Notes: generated by a model from the sequence alone, not told the origin. Shown: positions 23,801 through 34,461, counted from the first letter of the stretch. The stretch: DNA of 64,000 nucleotides from Cavenderia fasciculata (GCF_000203815.1 NW_004457624.1:3038001-3102000); one strand, 5' to 3'. Program-made: numbers and translations.

Positions 23801-24408
23801 TCATCCGTGACTGTCGTTACATTATCAACCCTAATCTTGGTTTTGTAGAGCAACTCTGTCGCTGGGGTAAACAACGTCGTACACAAAAGGGTCTCGCAGA
23901 ATGGGGTGGAGGTATTGAAGCCCAGTTTGCCAATACCAACAACACCACCACTCAGTTCCAATGTCTGTGTGGAGCATGTGTCTTTACGCTGTTGGCACCG
24001 TTTGACTCTACCAAATTCAAGAACCCTCGTAATTGCAACTGCTCCAAAGACCAGAGTCAAGACTGTCCAAATCTTTTGGGTTGCTCTTCTTTCCTACACG
24101 ACATGAAGAAGTTGCACAATTATAGTAGTTCGTCCAATCATGTTATTTGGGGCTACACCAACATTACCAATGTAGTTGGTGATTATAAACGTTCTTCTGT
24201 TGAAATTCAATATCCAAAATCACCTCCAACAAACAGCATTAATAATGGTTCGATCAACAGAAAAGACTGGACACTCTATAAATGTAAAACATGCCACTTT
24301 TTGACATACGCCATCAACAATAATCAAAATAACAATAATCAATTTACAGACAAGACCGTTGCAATCGTAACCAATATCAGAAGTGATAGATTAACTGTTA
24401 AAAGATAA
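17803..24408 (+). CDS. Protein kinase fused to a DUSP-like pseudophosphatase with a Cys-rich tail, 1967 aa
   Basis: Eleven exons in phase: 17803-18306, 18387-19059, 19125-19387, 19462-19722, 19791-20476, 20562-20669, 20734-21789, 21864-22435, 22496-22618, 22679-23467, 23540-24408. Residues 1-~890 are helical with Ser/Asn-rich inserts and no family I recognise. About 890-1130 is a Pro-rich repeat (units like PKIPTLNIPPKDG). The kinase domain (~1254-1590) has AKGAFGTVYKG (first Gly of the loop is Ala), VAVK (Lys1282), HFDIKCDN (Asp1380; HRD Arg is Phe), DWG (Asp1416) and SPE: probably active, but non-RD. The phosphatase-like domain (~1680-1790) has VSDKGISRS, so Ser1737 replaces the catalytic Cys, as in the pseudophosphatase MK-STYX. 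The tail has CLCGAC, CNC and KCKTC clusters, possibly zinc-binding. One gene is supported by unbroken phase through all ten introns. Confidence 0.88.
21002..21480 (+). repeat. Coding tandem repeat, PKIPTLNIPP(KDG) units
   Basis: Within exon 7 of the kinase-pseudophosphatase gene, about eight imperfect units of the form PPKIPTLNIPPKDG alternate with Gly/Ser/Thr spacers. Each unit has two PxxP-like cores separated by an aliphatic patch, suggesting a repeated docking linear motif (for example for SH3-like or MAPK-type partners; inference). Confidence 0.8.
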
Positions 24409-24428
24409 TAAATTTATTTATAATAATT

Positions 24429-24698
24429 TTATAAAGCTGTATATATATACCGAACCATTTTTGTTCTCCTTTGGTTTGAACCAAGACGATTCCAGTGGGG
24501 GTGCCCCCAAGCACCTCCTTTCAGTAGTTGCTCACCTCCTCTGGAATCTTCCATTATATCTGCTGACAAATTCAACCAAGAAGCCACACCTTTTGAGAAA
24601 TAATGAGATGATTTTAAATATCGGTACTTCTCATTGAAAGAATTGTTTGATCTTTCAACTGTTGTGTCTCTTTTCAAGTTTGATTTTGGCATGATCAA
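24429..24698 (-). CDS. Unrecognised 89-codon open frame beside retroelement debris
   Basis: An ATG-started frame with coding-like composition (MPKSNLKRDTTVERSNNSFN...; later SRGGEQLLKGGAWGHPHWN). It has no recognisable domain. Its 5' end abuts the plus-strand RNase H-like relic, so it may be part of the same dead element or an unrelated fragment. No start context or intron evidence supports a live gene. Confidence 0.25.
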   Translation of the reverse strand: MIMPKSNLKRDTTVERSNNSFNEKYRYLKSSHYFSKGVASWLNLSADIMEDSRGGEQLLKGGAWGHPHWNRLGSNQRRTKMVRYIYTAL

Positions 24699-24911
24699 GA
24701 TGAAGTGCTTAAAAAACCAGTATGGTATGAGTCAAGGAAATTAACTAAAGAAGAAGTTAATTATGACCGTGAATACCTAGCAGTTATCAACATGCTGAAG
24801 AAATATGAACATTTACTATTGGACATGGGAGAGTTCACAGTGTACACGGACCATGAAGCGTGTACACACTCCCACAATCAGAAACAACTGTCAATAAGGT
24901 TACCGTCATAA
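24684..24911 (+). mobile_element. Relic of an LTR retrotransposon (RT/RNase H region)
   Basis: The frame open from 24684 reads through KKPVWYESRKLTKEEVNYDRE, then YLAVINMLKKYEHLL and FTVYTDHEA. This is the signature of the reverse-transcriptase-proximal RNase H domain of Ty3/gypsy-type polyproteins: the SRKLT, EKELLAV-like and TDHxA motifs. The frame then dissolves. Further on, 24938-25007 reads NDIGRVRDIVKDNMIDAQRN, which resembles the region after the integrase core in such elements. No LTRs or flanking duplications were found, so this is a truncated, dead copy. Confidence 0.7.
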
Positions 24912-25425
24912 CCGTTTCCATATGCCACCAAGATGTTCAATGACATCGGTAGGGTAAGAGACATCGTCAAAGACAACATGATTGACGCTCAAAGAAATGG
25001 ATTTAAATGAATCTTGTACCTAGTTTGGAACTGTAGCTGTTGTTTTGCTTTCCTCTAAAATTAATTAAAAGTGTAATTAACCATTTTTTAAAAAAAGAAA
25101 TAAAAATTGAGGGTAGTATATATACGCCAATAAATAACCATTACATTAATACATTACCTAAAAGTGTACAAGATCTAGTTCCAAACAACAATATAACTGG
25201 GTATTTTAAAAATTACTAAATAAAGGAACAAAATTTGTTAAGTTATTAATTGAAGTAAAATAATTATGGTTGTGGTTGAAGAAATGGAGTGGTAATCAGA
25301 CTCTCAAATAATTTATTTATTTTATAATGTGGGGTAAATCAATGGGTCAATCTTTTGCAATGAGAAAGAGTTGTGTGACCTTTTTAGATATATTGTTTGT
25401 CATCGGGCGACATTTATTTATTTAT
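24912..25425. other. Decayed repeat region with a possible FNIP-repeat fragment
   Basis: Between the retroelement relic and the LRR gene. A short plus-strand stretch at about 25127-25216 reads INTLPKSVQDLVPNNNI, reminiscent of a dictyostelid FNIP repeat (LPxSVxxLxx...). It is isolated and ends at a stop. The rest is AT-rich with no coding signal. Confidence 0.35.
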
Positions 25426-27693
25426 TTAAATTTTGAATAAATTATTACTAACAAGAGAATCAACTAGATGAGCTGATGATCCATTAGTGTTGTTATTATT
25501 TTGAATATTAGTATTATTATTATTGTTATTATTGATTGGTTTGGTTGGAGTTGAGGTTGGAGTCGGGGCTATAGCCAATTGAGTAGAGAAGGAAGAGGAT
25601 GGAGGTTGTTTTTCCAAAAGGAAGTCAAATAATTGTTTGATGACAAGAGAAAAATCACCTGGGAGGGTGAGATATTTGGAGAGGAAGAGAGTTCTTTCGG
25701 CCATGAATTTGTGTTTTGATTGGATCCAAAAGTCTTTGAGATTGGCACATACCGGTTGGTTGTACGAGACGATGGGACGGAACTGCGATGAGATGGTGGG
25801 GCAGACACGATTAGAGCCAAGACAGAGCTTGCGAATAGTATGGTTCTTGCCAAGTGAAATGAGAAAGTGGATGGCACCAACATTGTCGACAATGTTGTCG
25901 TAGAGTGACAACTCCATAAGGGTAGTGTTTTGCGAGAGGTATTCGGCAATCACCATACCACCTTTGGAGTCGATGTGGTTGTTGTTGAGGTGGATAGACT
26001 TGAGTGTCTTGTTGTGCCAAAGACCATTCTTAACAATATCGATAATATCGGCTGAAGTGAGCTCGTTGTAGCCCAATGAGAGTGATTGGATGGCAGTGTT
26101 GGTGCTGAGCAAGTTGGACAACTCTTCTTTGAGTGCATCTGAGCTGTTGAGGTCACATCCCCAGAGAACGATTTGTGAGATGGTGGTGTTCATCTGCAAT
26201 GTCTGGAAGAGCTCGATACCTCCACCACCAAGTCCACCTCCACCAGCGTAGCATAGCGAACGCACGCATTGATCCTCGTCATCGGCACCACCCTCATCAG
26301 ATAGCGAGCAGTCGGATAAATTGAGCGACCTAAGAGTAGTGTTGGAACCGAGTGACTCTGCAAATGACAATGCAGTCATCTCGGACAATTGGTTGCAGCT
26401 GAGATCAATCGACTGGATGATTGTGTTTTGTTTGAACAAATTGCCAATCATTGCACCAATATCGTCGCCAAACTCATTCTCTGAGAGTGATAGTTCGGTG
26501 ATGGAAGTGTTTTTGTGACGTAATGCATCGGCGATTGCACTGACTGCGCAGTCGTCCAATTCGTTGCCAATGAGGAACAGCGATCTAATGGTATTGTTGA
26601 CTTTGATGACCTCGGCGATATGTGTGCCGTTGGAACCGATTGTGCTAAACGACAGGTCGAGGTGAGTGATGGAACGGTTGGCAGTCAAAGCGTCGCACAG
26701 CGACATGACCATTTCAAGGGACATGGGATTGGCACTCATGTCAAGTGTCTGTACACTGTTGTTCTTTTTGATGGCATCGCAAAAGCTGTAGAATGCACGA
26801 CAACACATGCTAAAGTTGCTGGGCACCTTGAGGACGGTCAACGATGTGCTGTTGGCAATGTACTTGCTGAGTACGACCACATCGGCAAACGATAGTTGGT
26901 CGCGATCAAAGCAGAGTGACCTCAAAGAGGTCATCTCGTCGTTGAAAAGAAGCTTATAGTCGCAGGTTGGGATTGCACCAGCTTTGCTATGGAATTTAAT
27001 GGTTGAAAAGAGACATTTACTGCCACCACTGATAATACCATCGGTCATGAATCGGAGCACGGTGCTCAATTGTCTTCTCGATACTATTTTGACAACTCCA
27101 CATATGCTAATTGGTACAATCTTGTCGGCCCATAATTTACAAACTCCTGCCAAGTTTAATACATTGTTTAAATATTTACAAAATGATGTTGCATCATCAT
27201 TATCACAAGCAGCAGCGGTATTATTATTATTTGTTGCTGTTGTTGTTGTTGGTTTGGTTATTAATTGTTGATTGTTATTGTTTCCACTGCTCTTTTGATC
27301 GCTAAAGTATTGTTTACTTCTTGCTATGCTTTCACTGCTATTGACATCGTAACAAAAGTTGTGAAAGTATGGGTTTGCAGGTACGTCTTGACAAACAAGT
27401 TTTGAATTTAAATGTTTGAATATCTCTACCAATACAAACTTTGGTAAATCATTAATGTTTTCTACTCTATCACATGTTGTTGTTGTTGATGTTTTCGTTG
27501 TTTGTTTGTCTTGATATATCTCTTGTGAAGATGATAATAGTGGATTACAGCTTGATGCTACTGCAGCTGCTGCCGCTGCCGCTACTACCGTAGAGACATC
27601 TGTACTACTACCACCACTACTATTACTACTATTGTTCAAATTGTGCTTAGACAAGTCGTTGATTATATTGCTAAGTATCTTTATGTCTGTCAT
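25426..27693 (-). CDS. F-box / leucine-rich-repeat protein (RNI-like), 755 aa
   Basis: A single exon starting at MTDIKILSNIIND. The N-terminus has Ser and Ala runs. An F-box-like helix set follows (about residues 77-100, NDLPKFVLVEIFKHLNSK, and VCKLWADKI after an Asn-rich insert). From about 260 to 645 there are some twelve ~28-residue leucine-rich repeats of the ribonuclease-inhibitor/NLRC3 type: LDLSFSTIGSNGTHIAEVI, LSLSENEFGDDIGAMI, LNLSDCSLSD, ending SLYDNIVDNVGAIHF. The C-terminus is Thr/Asn-rich and disordered. Such architecture suggests a substrate receptor for an SCF ubiquitin ligase; the F-box call is weaker than the LRR call. Confidence 0.85.
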   Translation of the reverse strand: MTDIKILSNIINDLSKHNLNNSSNSSGGSSTDVSTVVAAAAAAAVASSCNPLLSSSQEIYQDKQTTKTSTTTTCDRVENINDLPKFVLVEIFKHLNSKLVCQDVPANPYFHNFCYDVNSSESIARSKQYFSDQKSSGNNNNQQLITKPTTTTATNNNNTAAACDNDDATSFCKYLNNVLNLAGVCKLWADKIVPISICGVVKIVSRRQLSTVLRFMTDGIISGGSKCLFSTIKFHSKAGAIPTCDYKLLFNDEMTSLRSLCFDRDQLSFADVVVLSKYIANSTSLTVLKVPSNFSMCCRAFYSFCDAIKKNNSVQTLDMSANPMSLEMVMSLCDALTANRSITHLDLSFSTIGSNGTHIAEVIKVNNTIRSLFLIGNELDDCAVSAIADALRHKNTSITELSLSENEFGDDIGAMIGNLFKQNTIIQSIDLSCNQLSEMTALSFAESLGSNTTLRSLNLSDCSLSDEGGADDEDQCVRSLCYAGGGGLGGGGIELFQTLQMNTTISQIVLWGCDLNSSDALKEELSNLLSTNTAIQSLSLGYNELTSADIIDIVKNGLWHNKTLKSIHLNNNHIDSKGGMVIAEYLSQNTTLMELSLYDNIVDNVGAIHFLISLGKNHTIRKLCLGSNRVCPTISSQFRPIVSYNQPVCANLKDFWIQSKHKFMAERTLFLSKYLTLPGDFSLVIKQLFDFLLEKQPPSSSFSTQLAIAPTPTSTPTKPINNNNNNNTNIQNNNNTNGSSAHLVDSLVSNNLFKI

Positions 27694-29091
27694 TTAATCT
27701 TTCTATTAATAATATAATAAAAAAAAGTAAAGAAATAATTATAATGTTAATTTACTGCAATACATAGAAATAGAGAAAGATATATAGTTGTTGTTGTTGT
27801 TTGAAATAATAATAATAAATATATAGAGTAGTAAAAGTGTGGCAAGCTTGTGTCGGTGAAGGAAGGAATATTACTTTTGGTTTGGTTTGGTTAGGTGTGG
27901 GGAGCTTCGATGGTGGTGTTCGATGATTCTAAATTTTTTTTATATTATGAAAAATCTTAATTTAATTCTTCTTTTTTGACGTCAACGAAATATTATTATT
28001 ATAGAGTCAAAAAAACTAAAACTAGTGCTAGTAGTACTTTTTAAATAAATAAATAAATAAGTTAAGAGAGAGAGAGTATAGTTTTACAAATTTGTTGTGA
28101 TGAGAGTGAGAGGGAGAGAGACAAATCAAATGTTTTTTTTTGTTGAACTAGAGAGGAGGGAGGACGGATGCCTACACAATTTTATTGCGAATTTTATCGA
28201 ACATGGAGCCAAAGAATGTTCTGTCTGCAAAAGGATCTCCTTTTTTGTCAAAGATCGAATTTTCTATTTTTTTCGAATTTTTAAAAAACCGACGTCCAGC
28301 GCAAGACAGAACATTCTTTGTGAGAGGTCGCCGCTCTATCGAACAATGAGAGACAATTAAATTTCGCTTGGTCGTTTTGATGGGCGAAATTAATTAACAG
28401 AAAGAATGTGGATCCCACCGATAGATGCCCATCTGGCTCCTCTCATCATCGACTTGGCATTGTAGAGACAAAGAACCATCTTCACACACATCAAAAGAGT
28501 AAGATATCTAGATAGATTGATGTTTGTTTGTTTTGACTTGTCAAGAATGCATTAAATGTATATATGCGTAACCATTATAATCGTCGTGACGAGGAGGAAG
28601 AGGAGGTCGAACATCGAGTAGCAGTAGATCAATCAACAATCCCTCCCCCTTTCATCCATCCCTCTTCTTTGCTTCTTTCTTCTCTCTCTACTCTTATCAC
28701 CATCTATCAAAGAAAGAAAGAATACTCTATATTTTATTCATTAAATCGATATTATACTCTAATATTAGGAAACACAAAGAAGGATTCTTCCTACTCTCAT
28801 CATTACCCCATCATGTTAACAGTCAACCTGGCCGAATGGAATGTGTATGGGGGTGATCCATTTAAAAATAACCACCATCATAAATCTATCATATCATGAT
28901 GGTGATAATAGGAGGGGGTACTTTCACACTTGCTATCTCGAGTTGTTGTTGTTGATGATGGAACTCAACTCATTGTTCTCTCTCTTCTGTATATTCCCTT
29001 CCTTCTTTTTTTTTTTGTTCGAGAATACAATTGTAGCATCCATCTAATTCTTTCCATCTCTCTCTTTTTACCAGTTATTAGATCTATTAAT
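27694..29091. other. Long divergent intergenic region with a 17-bp inverted repeat
   Basis: About 1.4 kb between the LRR gene and the fucosyltransferase-like gene. It contains short open frames without convincing coding character. It also holds a perfect inverted repeat (28210-28226 with 28304-28320) and a smaller one (AATTTCGC/GCGAAATT near 28360-28391). A pyrimidine-rich stretch lies at 28640-28690. No RNA gene could be assigned. Confidence 0.5.
28210..28320. repeat. Perfect 17-bp inverted repeat around a 77-bp loop
   Basis: Left arm 28210-28226 (CAAAGAATGTTCTGTCT) is the exact reverse complement of right arm 28304-28320. The intervening 77 bp is AT-rich with two GAATTTT motifs. It could be the foldback of a non-coding RNA, a short MITE-like element, or chance; no function is assigned. 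Confidence 0.75.
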
Positions 29092-30985
29092 ATGGTCAAC
29101 AACAAAAAACAATATAATCCCAATAATAATAATAATGGAAAATACATTATATATTTATGCATCATAATAGTATCAGTACTTTTTTCAATACTGTATTACA
29201 GTCAACGGATAAGTAGTGATACTACTGATGGTAATTCAAAATCAACACTAGTCCAACACAATAATGCTATAGTTGGTGCACCATCAACAGTGGAACAGCA
29301 AGAAGATAAAGTTGTACCACCTCTATTTATGCAAGTTTTATATTTGCATCAAGAACAATTGAATTTGATATATGATTATAGTGGACCTGATGACTGCTAC
29401 TTTGAGTTGATTGTCTCAAAAGAGAAACTACAACGAAATAGTAATAGTCAATTTAGAAACAACCAAAATACCGGTGGACCATATCGATTATCATGCTTTG
29501 CCTTTTTTAAAACGATACGGGCTGTTCACGAGGATGAAATCGAGTCGCTGGTCATCCACCTAGGTGCCAACATTACATTTGCTCCACAACAATTCCGTGC
29601 ACTCGAAATATTCCAACAGGCCGTTCAAATGTTGGAGCAACGCACTCAACATCATATTGCAGTGGTCGGTCAGTGTCGGCTGTACCCAGTCATCCAAGAA
29701 TTGGTGTTTGACCAATTCGCAACGGTCAATCGAATATGGAACTATCGATACTCTACTAAATCCTATCAAATGGTTGGAGGTTATGCTGAAGTTGTCCTCG
29801 ATTTAGACAACCAGCAACGTTGTGATATGATAGTTGGTAGTCACAAGGAAGAAGGTATACTATTACACATGTACAAAACACAATCACAAAAAGTCAAGGT
29901 ATTTTACAACCATTTGCAACAACTCCAATTCTCTTCCAACTTTTTGGTTAGTGGCGGCAAGGAGTTTTGTGACACACATCAAATCCTATTGCACAAGTCG
30001 AGTGCTAGAGGTATGTGTGGAGCACTCCATCTTCAAGCCTATTCCTTTACACGTGCCATTGAATTTAATAGAATATTTGTCCTAAACGATTCAACTTTTT
30101 CCTTTTTTACAAATGATTGGACCGAATTATTTTTACCCTACTCTATGTAAGAAAAAGAAACAAATGATACATTAAATAGATATATGTTTCTAATATTTTT
30201 TCTATTTTAGATGTAAATGGAATTGGATAAATGAATTTAAAGATTCACAAGTATTAAATGGATTATATGGAACAGATGAATACAACAAGAGTGCAAGAAT
30301 ATCGATTATAGAAAAGGATCATCCTGTAAAGATTACCTTTTTCGTGACACCTAGTAAATTCCCAACACAGTTTATGGACAGTGCCAGGGCATTTAGATCA
30401 CACTTGATGCGATGGATGATGACATTATCGTATCCCATGCGTGAATTCCTTACAACCACGAGGAAACAAGTGTTTGGAGAAAAATTATTGGCCAAAAACA
30501 ATGGACTTGCACCGAGATGCATTGCAATGCATGTACGACACGGAGACAAACTCATCAGTGAAGCCAAGTTGGTCGACCTGCAAGTCTATCTAGATGTATT
30601 GAACAAAAAGATTAACGAGTTTAAATCAAACCTACAGATTGACATTGGCAATGTCTTTTTGATGACTGACAACACAACCATCATCGACCGTATCGAAGCA
30701 ATACCCAATCGACCGTACAAGCTACACTATCTCACCGATGTCGATCGAGGTGACAATGATGTTGCAATGGACATTGAAACTGGCATCATCGACCCATCCA
30801 AAAAGACCATCATTGGAAGACTCCTCCTTGCCGAGCTCTTGATCGCATCCGATTGCGATTACTTTATAGGTACAATGTCATCCAACATTGGAAGAACCAT
30901 CGCCGAACTAATGTCTGCTAAATTAAACAAAGAATATATCCTATGGGAAAGTGTTGATGATACAATTTGGTCTGTTGATCCCTAA
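29092..30985 (+). CDS. Fucosyltransferase-like type II membrane glycosyltransferase, 609 aa
   Basis: Exons 29092-30146 and 30211-30985 join in phase (GTAAGA...TTTTAG). A short Lys/Asn-rich cytosolic tail is followed by a signal anchor (residues ~19-38, YIIYLCIIIVSVLFSILYY) and a luminal domain. The C-terminal part carries AMHVRHGDK, the beta-2 motif of the alpha-1,6/O-fucosyltransferase superfamily (GDP-fucose binding Arg). It also has DYFIGTMSSNIGRTIAELM, which matches the FUT8-type end motif. It is longer than most FUT8 proteins. The likely role is Golgi fucosylation of glycoproteins; the exact linkage is unknown. I chose the ATG at 29092 because the in-frame extension upstream lacks an ATG and reads like 5' UTR. 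Confidence 0.75.
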
Positions 30986-31321
30986 ACAAATAAACGTTAA
31001 GATATATACATATTCATATCTACATAATTTCTTTTCTCTATCATCGAATTGAAATAATAATAAATTTGAAATGTTGTTTTGTTTGCTAAAGTATGTAAGT
31101 TTTAAAATATTAATGTATTTATCTAGATATAGTGTAATGATGATGATAATAATGATGATAATAAAGTAAAGTGTTAGTAAACTTGATTTGATGTTGTGCT
31201 ATGAATGATGTATCTTGTATAGTCAAGTAAACTACATACTTTTTTGTGATAATGGAATATAACAAGTTTAAATGGTCAAATCCACTACTACTACGATTAG
31301 TTACAAAGAGGGTGTGTTTGT
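30986..31321. other. Convergent 3' spacer
   Basis: 336 bp between the fucosyltransferase-like gene and the bc1 subunit gene, which converge. AT-rich with TGATGATAA repeats; nothing else seen. Confidence 0.5.
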
Positions 31322-31543
31322 TTAGTACCATGACTCCTTGTGAGATTCGTGGTAGGTATGGTTGGCCCAGTTGACAGTGACACCGAGAGCAACAAAGTAT
31401 GGAACAATGTAGAGAGCGTTTTCTCTGACACCTCTCTTCAAATGTGGGATGGCATTCTTAAAGTAGTTTACAAACAACTTTTGTTGGAATGGTGATAAGG
31501 TGTATGTGATTTGCTTTCCGTAAACTTTTCCTCCGCCGCCCAT
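31322..31543 (-). CDS. Cytochrome b-c1 complex subunit 8 (UQCRQ/QCR8 family)
   Basis: A single exon of 73 residues. YTLSPFQQKLF followed by a NYFKNAIPHLKRGVRENALY helix and the single membrane span (IVPYFVALGVTVNWAN) matches the ubiquinone-binding subunit 8 family (SYSLSPFEQRAF...RRxRE...VPxF). It is a small inner-membrane subunit of respiratory complex III. Length is normal. The start MGGGGKVYG is the only Met. It diverges from CTP synthase over an 863-bp spacer. Confidence 0.9.
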   Translation of the reverse strand: MGGGGKVYGKQITYTLSPFQQKLFVNYFKNAIPHLKRGVRENALYIVPYFVALGVTVNWANHTYHESHKESWY

Positions 31544-32406
31544 TTTCTTATTTATCTTATTTCTAAAGGGGTAGTAATATATTAGAATCTATAGATTGCT
31601 TGCAAGTTGTTCTGATGAACGAAGAGGAAAGGTGTGTGAATGATCGCAGAGACAGAAAAAAAAAAAAATCAAAAAAAATAAAACAAAAAGTCACACATCA
31701 TCACTCTCTCTTTGTTGTTGTAGAACAAACAAAGATAGAGATATACTATACATTGTATAATATCCTCCTACATATATCTACTTTGATCCATTTACATCGT
31801 TGGCACAATACTACACAATATTTATTATTACGATCTTATCAAGGGATGTCCCTGGTCATATGACACAATCAAACATGACATGACATGATTGTTTCATTTC
31901 ATTATTTTACATTTTTAAAAAACATATTATATTATACTTAGACTCTTATTTGGTTTTAAAAGTAAGTAAAAGGAAAGTACTCCTTTTTCTAGTTGGAAGA
32001 AGTACGGTACTTTGGGAGTACGGCTCGTTTTAATAAACCGCCAAAAAGTAATTAAAATTGATTTTTGTTTTTTTCTCTCGTCACAGCTTGCGTAACCAAC
32101 AAAAAGGCGAACGAGTCGTTTTTAACTCTTTCCTGAACTTTCGTTAGGCAAGTGTAGAGATAAAGATAATTATTTTATTTGTTATATATATATAATATAT
32201 TTTCGTAAATTTATTTATATAATAATCTAAAACAATCGTACTACTTTCTTTAAGTTTTTTAAATCGTTCATTACAAACTATTTAACTAAACCATATCTAC
32301 ACTTTATATATATATCTTTTTTTTTTTTTTTTTAAAAACAACAAACAACAACAAATACATATAAATTTATTTATTTATATACATATATAATTATACTTTT
32401 AAAGAA
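31544..32406. other. Divergent promoter region of bc1 subunit 8 and CTP synthase
   Basis: 863 bp of AT-rich DNA with oligo-T/oligo-A runs (T15 near 32318) and a GC-richer patch at 32008-32150 containing two TCGTTTT motifs in GAGTCGTTTTT and GGCTCGTTTT contexts. These could be promoter elements for two housekeeping genes; no coding signal. Confidence 0.5.
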
Positions 32407-34233
32407 ATGAAATATATTTTAGTAACAGGAGGAGTTTTATCGGGTATTGGTAAAGGTATCATTGCTAGTAGTACTGCAATGATTCTAAAGTCGATGGGTT
32501 TGCGTGTCACATCGATCAAGATTGACCCATACCTTAATATCGATGCCGGTACCATGTCACCATTCGAACACGGAGAGGTGTTTGTGTTGAATGATGGTGG
32601 AGAGGCTGACTTGGATCTCGGTAACTACGAACGTTTCCTCAACGTCTCGTTGAACCGTGACAACAACATTACAACCGGCAAGATCTACAACACCGTCATT
32701 GAAAAGGAGCGTAAGGGTTTGTTCCTCGGCAAGACCGTCCAAGTCGTGCCACACATTTCCGAAGAGATCCAGCAATGGGTTGAACGTGTCGCTCACGTGC
32801 CAGTCGACGGCGAAGAGGGCTATCCAGACGTCTGCGTCATCGAGCTCGGTGGCACTGTCGGTGATATCGAGTCGATGCCCTTTATCGAGGCCATGCGTCA
32901 GTTCCAGTTCCGTGTGGGCCCAGAAAACTTTTGTTTGATGCATGTCTCGCTCGTGCCAGTGATTGGCGTCGTCGGCGAGCAAAAGACCAAGCCTTCACAA
33001 CAGTCGGTTCGCGAGCTCCGTGCCCTTGGTTTGTCGCCAGACTTTGTCATGTGTCGTAGCGGCCAGCCACTCACCTCGGACACCCGTCGCAAGATCTCAC
33101 TCTTTTGCCATGTTGCTCCAGACAATGTCATTGGCGTGCACGACGTCTCCAACATCTACCGTGTCCCCCTCTTGTTGTACCAACAAAACATTGCCAACCT
33201 CATCGTCAAGCGTCTCCATCTCACCCCCAAGGTCGACATTCATATCCACGGCCAAGAGAATGGTCAACAACAACAACAACAACAAGATAGCGGCGCCGAC
33301 GTTGACAAGGTAACTGACGCCTTTGCCGTGCCATACTGGCTCCAATCCTGGAAGGAGATGGCCGACCGTATGGACCGTGTCGGTAACGAGCAGGGATACG
33401 GGCCCATACGTATCGCCATGGTCGGCAAGTACACCGGTCTCACCGACAGCTATTTGTCCGTCATCAAGGCACTCGAGCATGCTTCCATGCACCTCGACCG
33501 TAAGATGGTCATCGACTGGGTTGAAGCCACCGATCTCGAGCCCATCCCCACCGGCACCGCCGCCACCAGCTCGGTCGAGCCATCTGGTCTCGCCTCTGCC
33601 ACTCGTTCAGTCGAGTCGTACGACCGCGCCTGGACAATCCTCAACCAATGCCACGGTGTCCTTGTGCCAGGTGGTTTCGGCGACCGTGGTATTGAAGGTA
33701 TGATCCTCGCTGCCAACTATGCCCGTGTCAACAACAAGCCATACCTCGGTATCTGTCTCGGTATGCAAGTTGCCGTCATGGAGTTTGCCCGTAACGTCAT
33801 GGGATGGGCCAACGCCACCTCTGAAGAGTTTACCAATGTCGGAGGCGGCAAGAACGTCGTCGTCTTTATGCCAGAGGTTTCCAAGACCCATATGGGTGCC
33901 ACCATGCGTCTCGGCTTGCGTCCAACCATCATCAACGACCCAAATAGCAAGATTGCCAAGTTGTACGGCGTCACCAAGGTCGGTGAGGCCGTTGAGGAGC
34001 GTCATTGTCATCGTTAGGAAGTCAACCCAGACGTCGTCGAAGAGATTGACGCCAAGGGTTTGCACTTTGTCGGCAAGGACGACCAAAATGTCAGAATGGA
34101 AATTGTCGAACTCAAGGATCACGTATACTTTGTCGGTTGCCAATTCCATCCAGAGTTCAAGTCTAGACCTATCAAACCATTTCCACCATTTGTTGGTTTA
34201 ATTCCAAGCTTCATGGGATTTTATGGCTTCTAA
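32407..34233 (+). CDS. CTP synthase, with an in-frame TAG before the last 71 codons
   Basis: A single exon encoding the ATP/glutamine-dependent conversion of UTP to CTP. The synthase domain (1-~275; [33 protein letters not shown]) is followed by a Gln-rich linker and the class I glutamine amidotransferase domain with nucleophile Cys450 in GICLGMQ. A TAG at 34015-34017 stops the frame after EERHCHR, where relatives read ERHRHRYEVNP. The same frame continues with [20 protein letters not shown] and QFHPEF to a TAA at 34231, and this segment holds catalytic His581 and Glu583. A truncated enzyme could not use glutamine. The codon before also departs from consensus (Cys for Arg). Codon use is C-ending and biased, typical of high expression. 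Sequence error, recoding or real inactivation are possible. Confidence 0.9.
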
Positions 34234-34461
34234 AAAACCTCTAAAAACAAATAAATAATAATACTTTTTTTTCCCCTCCTTCCCCCCTCTAATAAAATAT
34301 AATATAATATAATAATAATATATGTAACTCAAAACAAATCAAAATCATACCCAAGTACTTATTATTTCTATTATAATAATTTATTTATCCTTTTTTTTTT
34401 TGGCGTGAGTTAATTATTCTTGGATCATCCCAATTATTTTGCTTGTCATATCTTGTCAGAG

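Noticed and set aside
28097-28360. 87-codon plus-strand frame spanning the inverted repeat
   Set aside because: No homology, biased Phe/Arg composition, and the frame merely crosses the foldback element.
28564-28899. 111-codon plus-strand frame upstream of the fucosyltransferase-like gene
   Set aside because: Composed of pyrimidine and purine simple sequence; no recognisable protein features.
28930-29091. 54-residue hydrophobic extension of the fucosyltransferase-like protein
   Set aside because: No ATG in the extension; the ATG at 29092 gives a normal type II anchor.
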